A stretch of DNA of 64,000 bases, from positions 36,505,571 to 36,569,570 of the forward strand of contig NC_067123.1 of assembly GCF_021347895.1 (NCBI RefSeq), in the 5' to 3' direction. Position 1 is the stretch's first letter, and each line of letters starts with the position of its first letter. Below the pieces are notes generated by a model. That model was not told the origin of the DNA, did no database searches, and saw nothing but the letters and a program-made list of their open reading frames with translations. The translations under genes were made by a program, and so were the position numbers. Below, one piece after another: positions 25,801-37,284 of the stretch. Source of the stretch: Acanthochromis polyacanthus. Lineage: Eukaryota; Chordata; Actinopteri; Pomacentridae.

Positions 25801-27279
25801 ATGACGTTTTTGTGACATTTTGGACGACATACTAAACTATGACATTTTTGTGACATTTTGGACGACATACTAAACTATGACGTTTTTGTCCACATTTTGG
25901 ACGACATACTAAACTATGACATTTTTTTCCAAATTTTGGACGACATACTAAACTATGACATTTTTGTGACATTTTGGATGACATACTAAACTATGACGTT
26001 TTTGTCACATTTTGGACGACATACTAAACTATGACGTTTTTGTCACATTTTGGACGACATACTAAACTATGATGTTTTTGTCACATTTTGGACGACACAC
26101 TAAACTATGACGTTTTTGTCACATTTTGGACGACACACTAAACTATGACGTTTTTGTGACATTTTGGACGACACACTAAACTATGACGTTTTTGTCCACA
26201 GTTTGGACGACATACTAAACCATGACGTTTTTGTCCACATTTTGGACGACATACTAAACTATGACGTTTTTGTGACATTTTGGACGACACACTAAACTAT
26301 GACGTTTTTGTCCACATTTTGGACGACATAGTAAACTATGAAGTTTTTGTCCACATTTTGGACGACATACTAAAATCTGACATTTTTTTCCAAATTTTGG
26401 ACGACATACTAAACTATGACGTTTTTGTGACATTTTGGACGACATACTAAACTATGACATTTTTGTCCACATTTTGGACGACGTACTAAACTATGACATT
26501 TTTGTGACATTTTGGACGACATACTAAACTATGACATTTTTGTGACATTTTGGACGACATACTAAACTATGACATTTTGTGACATTTTGGACGACATACT
26601 AAAATCTGACGTTTTTGTCCACATTTTGGACGACACACTAAACTATGACGTTTTTGTGACATTTTGGACGACATACTAAACTATGACATTTTTGTGACAT
26701 TTTGGACGACATACTAAACTATGACGTTTTTGTCACATTTTGGATGACACACTAAACTATGACATTTTTGTCATATTTTGGACGACATACTAAACTATGA
26801 CGTTTTTGTCACATTTTGGACGACACACTAAACTATGATGTTTTTGTCACATTTTGGACGACATACTAAACTATGACGTTTTTGTCACATTTTGGACGAC
26901 GTACTAAACTATGACATTTTTGTGACATTTTGGACGACATACTAAACTATGACATTTTTGTGACATTTTGGACGACATACTAAAATCTGACGTTTTGTCC
27001 ACATTTTGGACGACACACTAAACTATGACGTTTTTGTCACATTTTGGACGACATACTAAACTATGACATTTTTGTGACATTTTGGACGACATACTAAACT
27101 ATGACGTTTTTGTGACATTTTGGACGACATACTAAACTATGACATTTTTGTGACATTTTGGACGACATACTAAACTATGACATTTTTGTCCACATTTTGG
27201 ACGAGATACTAAACTATGACGTTTTTGTCACATTTTGGATGACACACTAAACTATGACATTTTTGTCACATTTTGGACG

Positions 27280-28595
27280 AATAAACTATGACGTTTGTTG
27301 TCACATTTTGGGAATGACACACTAAACTATGACATTTTTGTCATAAACATTTTTGGACGAGATACTAACTATGACGTTTTTGTCACAATTTTGGCACTTG
27401 ACGACATACTAAACTATGAAAAGTTTTTGTCAAGCCATTTTGGAACGAGCATAGCTAAAACTATGAGTTTTTGTCAGCATTTGGATGACACACTAAACTA
27501 TGACGTTTTTGTAATGTTGGACGAGAATACAAACGTATGTACGTTTTTGTAAATTTTGGACGCAACTAAACTATGACTTTTTGTCACATTTTGGACGACA
27601 TACTAAACTATGACGTTTTTGTCACATTTTGGACGAACACACTAAACTATGATTTTGTCACATTTTGGAGCGACACACTAAACTATGACGTTTTTGTCAC
27701 ATTTTGGACGACACACTAAAGTATGACGTTTTTGTCACATTTTGGACGACAGCCACTAAACTATGACGTTTTTGTCACATTTTGGCGACATACTAAACTA
27801 TGACGTTTTTGTCATATTTTGGACGACACACTAAACTATGACGTTTTGTCACATTTTGGACGACACACTAAAGTATGACGTTTTTGTCACATTTTGGATG
27901 ACACACTAAACTATGACATTTTTGTCACATTTGGACGACTTACTAAACTATGACATTTTTGTGACATTTTTGACGACATACTAAACTATGACATTTTTGT
28001 CCACATTTTGGACGAGATACTAAACTATGACGTTTTGTCACATGGGACGCGATTACTAAACTTGACGTTTTTGTCCAAATTTTGGGACAACATACTAAAC
28101 TATGACAGTTTTTGTCCACATTTTGGACGACGATACTAAATCTGATGATTTTTTGTCCAACATTTTTGGACGGAGCACACTAAACTATGGTTTTTGTCCA
28201 CATTTTGGGACGACATACTGAGAACTATGGACGTTTTTTGGTCCACATTTTGGACGACATACTAAACTATCAACGTTTTGTCCATCATTTTGGACGACAT
28301 ACTAAACTATGACGTTTTTGCTCCAACATTTTTGGACGCTATACTAAACCTATGACGTTTTTGTTGACATTTTTGGACGACACAGCTAAACTATGACGTT
28401 TTGGTCCATATTTGGACGACATACTAAACTANNNNNNNNNNNNNNNNNNNNNNNNNACTAAGACGTTATTGTCCAATTTATAGGACGACATACTTAAAAC
28501 TATGACTTTTTGTCTAAATACATTTTGGAGAACATACAAAACTATGACGTTTAGTGACATTTTGACCACATATTAAACTATGGACTTTTTTTACC
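27280..28595 (+). repeat. indel-rich satellite segment
   Basis: The monomers here carry many one- to several-base insertions and deletions (for example GACGTTTGTTGTCAC, CATTTTTGGACGGAGCACAC), while monomers on both sides are nearly clean. The indel load and its adjacency to the N-gap suggest an unpolished long-read or gap-filled stretch rather than biological decay. Confidence 0.7.
28432..28456. other. assembly gap (25 N)
   Basis: Twenty-five consecutive N within the satellite. The round number suggests a placeholder, so the true array length is unknown and probably greater than shown. Confidence 0.98.
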
Positions 28596-29198
28596 CCCAT
28601 TTTGTATCAACAGAAAATAATTGATGGGACTAGAAACACCCCACAGTGTATCATTTGTTCCTTGTATGATTTCAGTAATAAATCATGGTCAATTTTGTAG
28701 TAGGATTGCAATCATGTAATTGTCAGCAGGTAACTGACACAGTGTTCAAACTTGTTTTAATTTAAGTTTAAAATTTAATGAGGTGTCCTTGTGTCATTTC
28801 TGGACTCCCTTGAAAATTTCATCCATATCCATTTTTGAGTGATATTTCACACTGACAGACACAGACAAATTCAGAAACGTACGCCGATGTCACCATAACT
28901 CCGCCGTTTCCTTGGTAAAGTAATAAAAAATTTAGTCTTCGTTTTCTTGTAAGACATTTGAACCTGCATCAACTATATAATGAGGTAATGTTGTATTGTC
29001 AGTTGCATGTTCATAATGTGGTTTGGCTATTCGCTAGCAGATAGCCAGTGCTTAACACCAAAGCAAGAAATTTAAGTATTTTCCTTCGAACATTGTTTAG
29101 AAATCCTTAATTCTTGAGAAATAAGGATGAAAAATTGCACCAGACACCAAGGCAAACCAATATTAACTTCCATTATTATATATCAGATCTCTCTCTTT
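28596..29198. other. non-satellite spacer between the two arrays
   Basis: Unique-looking AT-rich DNA with no gene. At about 28780-28930 it holds a dispersed repeat (GTGTCATTTCTGGACTCCCT, GAAAATTTCATCCATATCCA, then TACGCCGATGTCACC and TCCTTGGTAAAGTAAT). A related copy is at 33740-33895, outside the satellite. Confidence 0.7.
28780..28935 (+). mobile_element. dispersed repeat, copy 1
   Basis: It shares ordered motifs with 33740-33895: GTGTCATTTCTG, TGAAAATTTCATC, TTTTTGAGT, ACGCCGAT, TTCCTTGG and AAGTAAT. This order is common at the ends of fish and invertebrate dispersed elements. The family is not certain. Confidence 0.6.
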
Positions 29199-32100
29199 TG
29201 ACGTTTTTGTCACATTTTGGACGACACTAAAGTATGACGTTTTTGTCACATTTTGGACGACACACTAAACTATGACGTTTTTTGTCACATTTTGGACGAC
29301 ACACTAAACTATGACGTTTTTGTCATATTTTGGACGACGTATGACGTTTTTGTCACATTTTGGACGACATACTAAACTATGACATTTTTTTCCAAATTTT
29401 GGACGACATACTAAACTATGACATTTTTGTCACATTTTGGACGACATACTAAACTATGACGTTTTTGTCACATTTTGGACGACACACTAAACTATGACGT
29501 TTTTGTCACATTTTGGATGACACACTAAACTATGACGTTTTTGTCACATTTTGGACGACACACTAAACTATGACGTTTTGTCACATTTTGGACGAGATAC
29601 TAAACTATGACGTTTTTGTCACATTTTGGACGACATACTAAACTATGACGTTTTTGTCACATTTTGGACGACACACTAAACTATGACGTTTTTGTCACAT
29701 TTTGGACGACACACTAAACTATGACGTTTTTGTCATATTTTGGACGACGTATGACGTTTTGTCACATTTTGGACGACATACTAAACTATGACATTTTTTT
29801 CCAAATTTTGGACGACATACTAAACTATGACATTTTTGTCACATTTTGGACGACATACTAAACTATGACGTTTTTGTCACATTTTGGACGACACACTAAA
29901 CTATGACGTTTTTGTCACATTTTGGATGACACACTAAACTATGACGTTTTGTCACATTTTGGACGACACACTAAACTATGACGTTTTTGTCACATTTTGG
30001 ACGAGATACTAAACTATGACGTTTTTGTCACATTTTGGACGACATACTAAACTATGACGTTTTTGTCACATTTTGGACGACACACTAAACTATGACGTTT
30101 TTGTCACATTTTGGACGACACACTAAACTATGACGTTTTTGTCACATTTTGGACGACGTATGACGTTTTGTCACATTTTGGACGACATACTAAACTATGA
30201 CATTTTTGTCACATTTTGGACGACATACTAAACTATGACGTTTTTGTCACATTTTGGACGACATACTAAACTATGACGTTTTTGTCACATTTTGGACGAC
30301 ATACTAAACTATGACGTTTTTGTCACATTTTGGACGACACACTAAACTATGACGTTTTTGTCACATTTTGGACGACACACTAAACTATGATGTTTTTGTC
30401 ACATTTTGGACGACACACTAAACTATGACGTTTTTGTCACATTTTGGACGACATACTAAACTATGACGTTTTTGTCACATTTTGGACGACGTATGACGTT
30501 TTTGTCACATTTTGGACGACATACTAAACTATGACATTTTTTTCCTAATTTTGGACGACATACTAAACTATGACGTTTTTTGTCACATTTTGGACGACAT
30601 ACTAAACTATGACGTTTTTGTCACAATTTGGACGACATACTAAACTATGACGTTTTTGTCACATTTTGGACGACACACTAAACTATGACGTTTTTGTCAC
30701 ATTTTGGACGACACACTTAACTATGACGTTTTTCTGACATTTTGGACGACACACTAAACTATGACGTTTTTGTCACATTTTGGACGACGTATGACATTTT
30801 TGTCACATTTTGGACGACATACTAAACTATGACATTTTTTTCCAAATTTTTGACGACATACTAAACTATGACGTTTTTGTCACATTTTGGACGACATACT
30901 AAACTATGACATTTTTTTCCAAATTTTTGACGACATACTAAACTATGACGTTTTTGTCACATTTTGGACGACACACTAAACTATGACGTTTTTGTCACAT
31001 TTTGGACGACACACTAAACTATGACGTTTTTGTCACATTTTGGACGACACACTTAACTATGACGTTTTTCTGACATTTTGGACGACACACTAAACTATGA
31101 CGTTTTTGTCACATTTTGGACGACGTATGACATTTTTGTCACATTTTGGACAACATACTAAACTATGACATTTTTTTCCAAATTTTTGACGACATACTAA
31201 ACTATGACATTTTTGTCACATTTTGGACGACATACTAAACTATGACATTTTTTTCCAAATTTTTGACGACATACTAAACTATGACGTTTTTGTCACATTT
31301 TGGACGACACACTAAACTATGACGTTTTTGTCACATTTTGGACGACACACTAAACTATGACGTTTTTGTCACATTTTGGACGACACACTAAACTATGATG
31401 TTTTTGTCACATTTTGGACGACGTATGACGTTTTTGTCACATTTTGGACGACATACTAAACTATGACATTTTTTTCCTAATTTTGGACGACATACTAAAC
31501 TATGACATTTTTGTCACATTTTGGACGACATACTAAACTATGACGTTTTTGTCACATTTTGGACGACATACTAAACTATGACGTTTTTGTCACATTTTGG
31601 ACGACATACTAAACTATGACGTTTTTGTCACATTTTGGACGACACACTAAACTATGACGTTTTTGTCACATTTTGGACGACACACTTAACTATGACGTTT
31701 TTCTGACATTTTGGACGACACACTAAACTATGACGTTTTTGTCACATTTTGGACGACGTATGACATTTTTGTCACATTTTGGACGACTTACTAAACTATG
31801 ACATTTTTTTCCAAATTTTGGACGACATACTAAACTATGACATTTTTGTCACATTTTGGACGACACACTAAACTATGACGTTTTTGTCACATTTTGGACG
31901 ACACACTAAACTATGACGTTTTTGTCACATTTTGGACGACACACTAAACTATGACGTTTTTGTCACATTTTGGACGACACACTAAACTATGACGTTTTTG
32001 TCACATTTTGGACGACAGACTAAACTATGACGTTTTTGTCACATTTTGGACGACACACTAAACTATGACATTTTTGTCACATTTTGGACGACACACTAAA

Positions 32101-32508
32101 CTATGACGTTTTTGTCACATTTTGGACGACACACTAAACTATGACGTTTTTGTCACATTTTGGACGACACACTAAACTATGACGTTTTTGTCACATTTTG
32201 GACGACACACTAAACTATGACGTTTTTGTCACATTTTGGACGACACACTAAACTATGACGTTTTTGTCACATTTTGGACGACATACTAAACTATGACGTT
32301 TTTGTCACATTTTGGACGACATACTAAACTATGACGTTTTTGTGACATTTTGGACGACGTATGACGTTTTTGTCACATTTTGGACGACATACTAAACTAT
32401 GACATTTTTGTCACATTTTGGACGACACACTAAACTATGACGTTTTTGTCACATTTTGGACGACATACTAAACTATGACGTTTTTGTCACATTTTGGACG
32501 GCATACTC
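29199..32508 (+). repeat. 38-bp satellite array, second block
   Basis: The same monomer as the first block, about 88 copies, dominated by the GTCACA 38-bp form. A shortened unit lacking ACTAAACT (reading GGACGACGTATGACG) occurs near 29339, 29749, 30158, 30491, 30789, 31125, 31423, 31758 and 32359. It therefore recurs about every 300-410 bp (601 bp for the last interval) and marks higher-order repeats. The array stops abruptly in GGACGGCATACTCCCTCAGT. Confidence 0.95.
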
Positions 32509-33619
32509 CCTCAGTGATGGCTGTCGTTCTGCTGCTCTCGGTCCAGGCAACTGGGGGACCTCTCTGGATGGATAATACCGTTATTGCATTACACTCACTC
32601 TGTTTCTCTCTGTGTCCTTTCTCCGAGTGTCCCTTGTCCCACAGCTGGATACCTCTGATCTGTGATTGCTGTCCCACCCACTGGCCTCATCTCCATCATG
32701 TCCACTGTGGGATCTGCTGCTGACCATCTTCAAGCCCACTGCTTCCAGCTGCCCATTTCCACCACTTGACTCTGCATCTTCCTCACTATACTTGATATGC
32801 TAATCGACATACTGTTTGAGTTTTACTACCAGTGATATATGTAGTATATTAAATGCCAGAGCTGTACATCATAACAATAAAATATGAATCAATTTCAACG
32901 TTAGCAAGTACTTTGTATCATCTAGCTTATCATACATCTATCCAATTGTGTGTTATGTTCCTTCCTCCCCACCCTCCTCTTCTCCCATCCCTCCCTCTCC
33001 ACCTCTCTATAAATTACATAATATATCGTTTTAGTTTTCAGACTGTTGATTGTTTTTGTTGCTCTTAAGACATGCATTTTGCAGATAGTTATGTTTTCTG
33101 GAGATGTTTTTCTCCCACTTTTATTCATTTATGTTGTGTTTAACAAAGAAAACGTGCTCTGACTCATATTTCTATGTGTTGTAGGAGAGTTGCTATGAGA
33201 ATTGACATCTGGCCTCTAAACATTGATGTTTCACTGTCATCTGAGAGAAGCTTTTGTTCAGGTGGAGTCACAGGAATTCTTGTGCAGGTCGTAACAGGCA
33301 TCCGAGACGGAAAAGTTTGATATGAAGTGATGGGTGTATACATGCTGCACAAAACCAGCGCAGAGGAAACTAAACAAGTGACGCATTCATGTGGGCTTAT
33401 CAAACTATCAAACAAGAAACAAAACCTCTGAGTGAACCGGACCAGTTTATACTGGAACGTCCCGGAAATCTTTTCTATTAAAGGAGAAAAGCCTGATTAG
33501 GGAAGCAGTGGAAATGTATTCGTTAGAAGCTACACTGATGTCTCCTGTTATTTCACAGCAACTTTAAATATGAAATTTTCACAGATTTACAACATATTGT
33601 GAGTGACAGACATATTTAG

Positions 33620-33665
33620 TACAGTTATGAGAAAAAGTGATTACACCACCCTTGTTTTCTCGCTT
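33620..33665. mobile_element. solo Tc1-type terminal repeat fragment
   Basis: AAAAAGTGATTACACCACCC then TTGTTTTCTCG resembles the terminal repeat of the element at 4912-5660 (AAAAAGTAATCAGACCACCC then TTGTTTTCTTC). No partner end is visible nearby. Confidence 0.5.
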
Positions 33666-33739
33666 GACGGCGGTGGCTCGAGAAATCTTTAACACATCCG
33701 TGGATCCAGACTAGAAGCTGCATCACTGCCAAAATCTAG

Positions 33740-33895
33740 TCACTTGGTCCTTGTGTCATTTCTGACCTTCACTGAAAATTTCATCTAAATCCATTGGTCT
33801 GTTTTTGAGTAATGTTGCACACAGACAGAATAACAGAAGGACAAATGTACGCCGATCGTCACAGAACTCCACCGTGTTCCTTGGCGAAGTAATGA
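33740..33895 (+). mobile_element. dispersed repeat, copy 2
   Basis: Related to the copy inside the satellite spacer at 28780-28935: GTGTCATTTCTGACCTTCAC, GAAAATTTCATCTAAATCCA, ACGCCGATCGTCAC and TTCCTTGGCGAAGTAATGAG occur in the same order. Confidence 0.6.
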
Positions 33896-34416
33896 GAGTG
33901 TGTGTATTATGGGATGTCCAGTGTTTGAGGGAAGAGATACTCAGATCTTTTAATTAAAAGGACGAATACATCAGTGTAAACGTTACTGTGAGCCACTGGC
34001 TCAGGTGTTTGAGCAACACCTGGCTCACAATCAAAACCCAAGAAGCAAAATATGAAGTGAAACAAAGTTGGATGAATGTGATTTACAAAATATAAAACAT
34101 GTAAACAGTTGTTGCTTTTCAACCCAAATCAATCATTTCCATTTATTATTTGTTGCCACTAGAATAATGCTAATGATTGTTATGCATTAAATCAGTTTGA
34201 GAAGGACCGTTGAACAGTTTGACTCCGTTGAACCGATGCACTGACTTCGCTGGAGACCATTTCCGTCTGGCGATCTTGTTCAGAAGTAATCATGAATCTG
34301 CAGTTTCTTTCCCTTCGTGTTCAGGTTGATGTCAAAGACTCGCTGCATCTTCTCGGTTTTGAATTCGTTATTGTTGAAATGTGATTCATGAGAGACCCAT
34401 GTTTACAATTTGTGGC

Positions 34417-34919
34417 TTAACCCTCGTTGTCCTGCGGAAAAAAAATACATATTTTCACAGTGAAACTTCTGATGTCCACAATTTCAACGTTTTTGGGAAA
34501 TCTTTGAACAGTTTTTTGGTGGACAAAAAGAAATGTTAAAAATGTTTCTTAAGAACATTCACAAAAAAACAACCAAAATCCAGCGAATTTCACTGGATTT
34601 TGGTATTTTTTTTGGTGAATGTAAGAAAAAGAGAAGTTTTACTGATATATATGTAATCACTTCAGATATTTCTAGGATTTTTTGGTAGATTTTTACTCAT
34701 TTTTTGAAAATATTTACAAGAATTTTCTTGCCAAGTTTGGGGGACTTTTTAAAAATAAAACTTTAAAGGGAAACTTTTAAGAAATTATTGGAAATTTCTT
34801 CCTGAAGGTTTTGCAAATTTTCCAATATTTGGGAATTTTTTTGCTGAATTTTTGGATTTTTTTCAGACAAGGAAACAATATTTTTTGGTGCCTGTAAATA
34901 AAGACAACAGGAGGGTTAA
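34417..34919 (-). mobile_element. TTAA-flanked MITE (piggyBac-like), copy 1
   Basis: It begins TTAACCCTCGTTGTCCTGCG and ends CAACAGGAGGGTTAA, giving TTAA on both sides and CCCTC/GAGGG inverted ends. The interior is rich in runs of T and A with short self-complementary blocks (CCAAAATCCAGC/CACTGGATTTTGG). TTAA target sites and CCC starts are the piggyBac hallmark. A copy in the opposite orientation is at 59175-59664, and a truncated one at 39797. Confidence 0.8.
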
Positions 34920-35029
34920 ACAGGGATTTTTTTTTTCTGTGTAATCCCTCTTTTCTGGACAGATATTTAGTCAAAAGTAAAATATATTCACTCTTCAGTC
35001 ATCTGAATGATCAGCAGGTGGACACAGTT

Positions 35030-36249
35030 CTAGTTCATGGTGAAGTTTTATTGAGCTCATTCAAGGTCCCAAATATGAATCATTTTTACTTTTAAATACT
35101 GAAAAAAAATCCTTCAACAGAAAGAAGAGTGACTATCTGAAAATAGAAAAGCAGAAAAGCCTTTGATCAGTAAAACAAAAGGTGCATTTAACAGTTATAA
35201 ATATGAAGTTTAAAGATTACCACAGACACACTGCGTCTACAAAATAATAAAAAAAAATCATAGAATTCATAAACTCGATGCTCATAATTCAGCCTCATAA
35301 AAAAAATCTAATATTACTCTTAAATATGAGCAGTTTGTTTTCAATCTGTGTTTATATCTGACTGTGTTTAGGTTTTATATTTCTCTTTATCTGCTGCATC
35401 ACATCCAAACACTGGATGAGCTCAAATGGAAACCTTTTGGCCTTAAAACTGACGTCATCAGCTCAAAACAGAAACAAGTTAAAGGCCGTTAAAAAGCGTC
35501 TAATGGAGGATAAATGTGAATACAAAATTAGTAAACAAGCTGCGAGAAGAGACGATCGTCAGCACACATCGTTACACGTTTCATTTACAATCAGAGCACG
35601 TAAACTTGTAGACATTTTTATCTTAAACTGGCATGAGAAGAATATTTCTGCATTTCTTTGTACGTAGTTTAAGATTCAAGCTTTAAATTCACCCACAGCC
35701 TGTTTATGGAGCTGATTTAGCTGTGAATGAAGAACATAATGAATAGTAGAAGTTATAATCCTTAAGATTTGAATGAAATCAGACCTCACTTTTGATGGTC
35801 ACCATTAGATACATTCACACTCTGAATTTTCCTGTTTTTTAATCGGTGATCTGATATTCTGGATTTAGTTCCTCCGAATGTAAAACTTACATCCTGCTGC
35901 AGCCACATGAAACGCAACAAATTTGTCACTTCGGTTGGCAAAAATGTGTAAACAAAATGTTCAGAATTTGCAGATTCTGTGTTTTTGACTGAAGTTCAAA
36001 CCCTGAGCTGGTTTTGCTGCTCTGTAAACAGACTCACTGGCTGCAGCTCTCAAAGTCAAGGAGTGTTCGCTGGAGTAAGAAACCACATTTTCTATTGCCA
36101 TGGTAACCACAGGTGTCGCTGAATCAACTCTTGAGGATTACAACTTTAAAGGACGTCTAAAGAACAAACGGAGCTGTCTGTGTGAGCGGTGATAGAGGTG
36201 TTTCAGTAGTTTAGTCTCTCAGCTCCTCACCGACTTTCAGGCTCGTTTT
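35030..36249 (-). other. tmem79: tmem79 3' untranslated region (inferred)
   Basis: This is the stretch from the stop codon to the first good poly(A) signal on the minus strand at 35052-35047. No coding signal of its own is visible. Its length, about 1.2 kb, is ordinary. The frame at 35416-35667 on the plus strand has no domain. Confidence 0.5.
35047..35052 (-). terminator. tmem79: candidate tmem79 poly(A) signal AATAAA
   Basis: The minus strand reads GAATGAGCTCAATAAAACTT, a canonical hexamer 1.2 kb past the tmem79 stop. No other minus-strand AATAAA between here and the stop stood out in my reading. Confidence 0.5.
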
Positions 36250-36442
36250 TCAGCCCCACCAGCGCTGTTTGAGCGGAGGATCCGTCGTTGGCGACGCGAC
36301 GTCGAAAAGCGACCCCTGACCGACCGACGAGCAGACGTAGTAGAGGTTGACACCCAGCATGAGCAGGATGGGGAAGAAGGAGAAGCCGAAGCCGAGGCCC
36401 CGGATGCTGCTGTCCAGAGTGAGGCAGAGCCAGTAAATGAGC
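36250..36442 (-). CDS. tmem79: tmem79 last coding exon
   Basis: The minus-strand acceptor GTTTCTTTCAG is followed by G-CTC-ATT-TAC-TGG. It reads (R)LIYWLCLTLDSSIRGLGFG, then FSFFPILLMLGVNLYYVC and a short tail ending LKQRWWG with a TGA stop. It supplies the end of TM4 and TM5 of the membrane domain. The frame and phase follow from the exon at 39255-39477 (two bases carried over). Confidence 0.88.
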
Positions 36443-37284
36443 CTGAAAGAAACACAGTCTTTAAGTCCTCAGAGTACCACAGCACACTTTTATAGCAAGA
36501 GATAATCAATTAAACATTTGAAATTAAACAGTTCTATCCTGTACTAAATGCTGCTCCCTCTCCTGATGTTTATTTTTGATGCATAACTGTAAAACTGCAC
36601 AGAAAAGAGTGACTTTGTGGCAAACTTAACCAAGTGATTAGACAAGTTTTAAAGCCAACTCCCAATTTATTCAACGTCTAAGGAGGCAGACGGGGACTAC
36701 AGATGACTGCAGTAACTCTCCAGACACATGCTTGACAAATCCAGGAGATCAAAGTTACAAGAGGAAGTATTGGGTTGTGAAATGAGTTAAACATTCACCT
36801 CCATTATTTAGATAATCTGCTCAGTCGGGTTGTTTTAATCAGTCCTGATCACAGGCGCTTTTACTGTCATGTCCGCATATTTTAGTCACAAACTGTACGA
36901 CGGTCAGCGGTTGTTAACAAGACTTCTTTTTTATTTGACATTTGTTTGGAAAGGAAATATGCAACGTGACATTTTTTAGCTTTGACTCATGAGCTTCATT
37001 TGTCTGTTTAACTGAAAGCAAACAAGCAGCCTGTGAACAGAAGCAGAAAACAACGCTGTATGTCGCCTTCAACGACTGGATTGTTTCAAAAGTAAAGACA
37101 GTCATCTGCTCCAGACAATAAAAACTTCACAAGCTAAACAAATATTTGCAAACGAGAACAGACTTAGTTCCTGGACGGCTTATTTCTCGCCTCAAATGTT
37201 TTCAGAAATACTTTTTGCTTAAGTGTTTGTGTGATAAAATAGAAAACTGGTCTAATGTTTCTACTGAACTGAAGCTAAAGCGCT

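Larger units (their letters stand above)
19883..28595 (+). repeat. 38/39-bp satellite array, first block
   Basis: A head-to-tail array of a monomer built from TTTTGGACGACATACTAAAC plus TATGACGTTTTTGTCACA. Units with GTCACA or GTGACA are 38 bp; units with GTCCACA or TTTCCAAA are 39 bp. By length there are about 225 copies. Monomer variants recur in the same order, so there is higher-order structure: the ordered variant block around 20158 (a TTTTCCAAA unit followed by GGATGAC) reappears near 21003, 24091 and 25929. Open frames here are by-products of the 39-bp units (13-residue repeats such as VHILDDILNYDVF) and are not genes. Function is unknown. Confidence 0.95.
32509..34416. other. intergenic DNA with repeat fragments
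   Basis: No gene is supported. The first part (to about 33110) has the look of a fish dispersed element (C/T-rich, GTTCCTTCCTCCCC-type motif), but I cannot name it. The frame at 32475-32723 starts in satellite and runs into this sequence; it has no domain. Repeat fragments at 33620-33665 and 33740-33895 are listed separately. Confidence 0.5.

Noticed and set aside
20483..26445. Open reading frames in the satellite (20483-20674, 22208-22390, 24821-25308, 26254-26445)
   Set aside because: They are translations of 39-bp tandem units (13-residue repeats), appear on both strands, and are broken wherever a 38-bp unit occurs.
19883..32508. CRISPR-like array
   Set aside because: The units are contiguous tandem repeats without unique spacers, in a eukaryotic genome.
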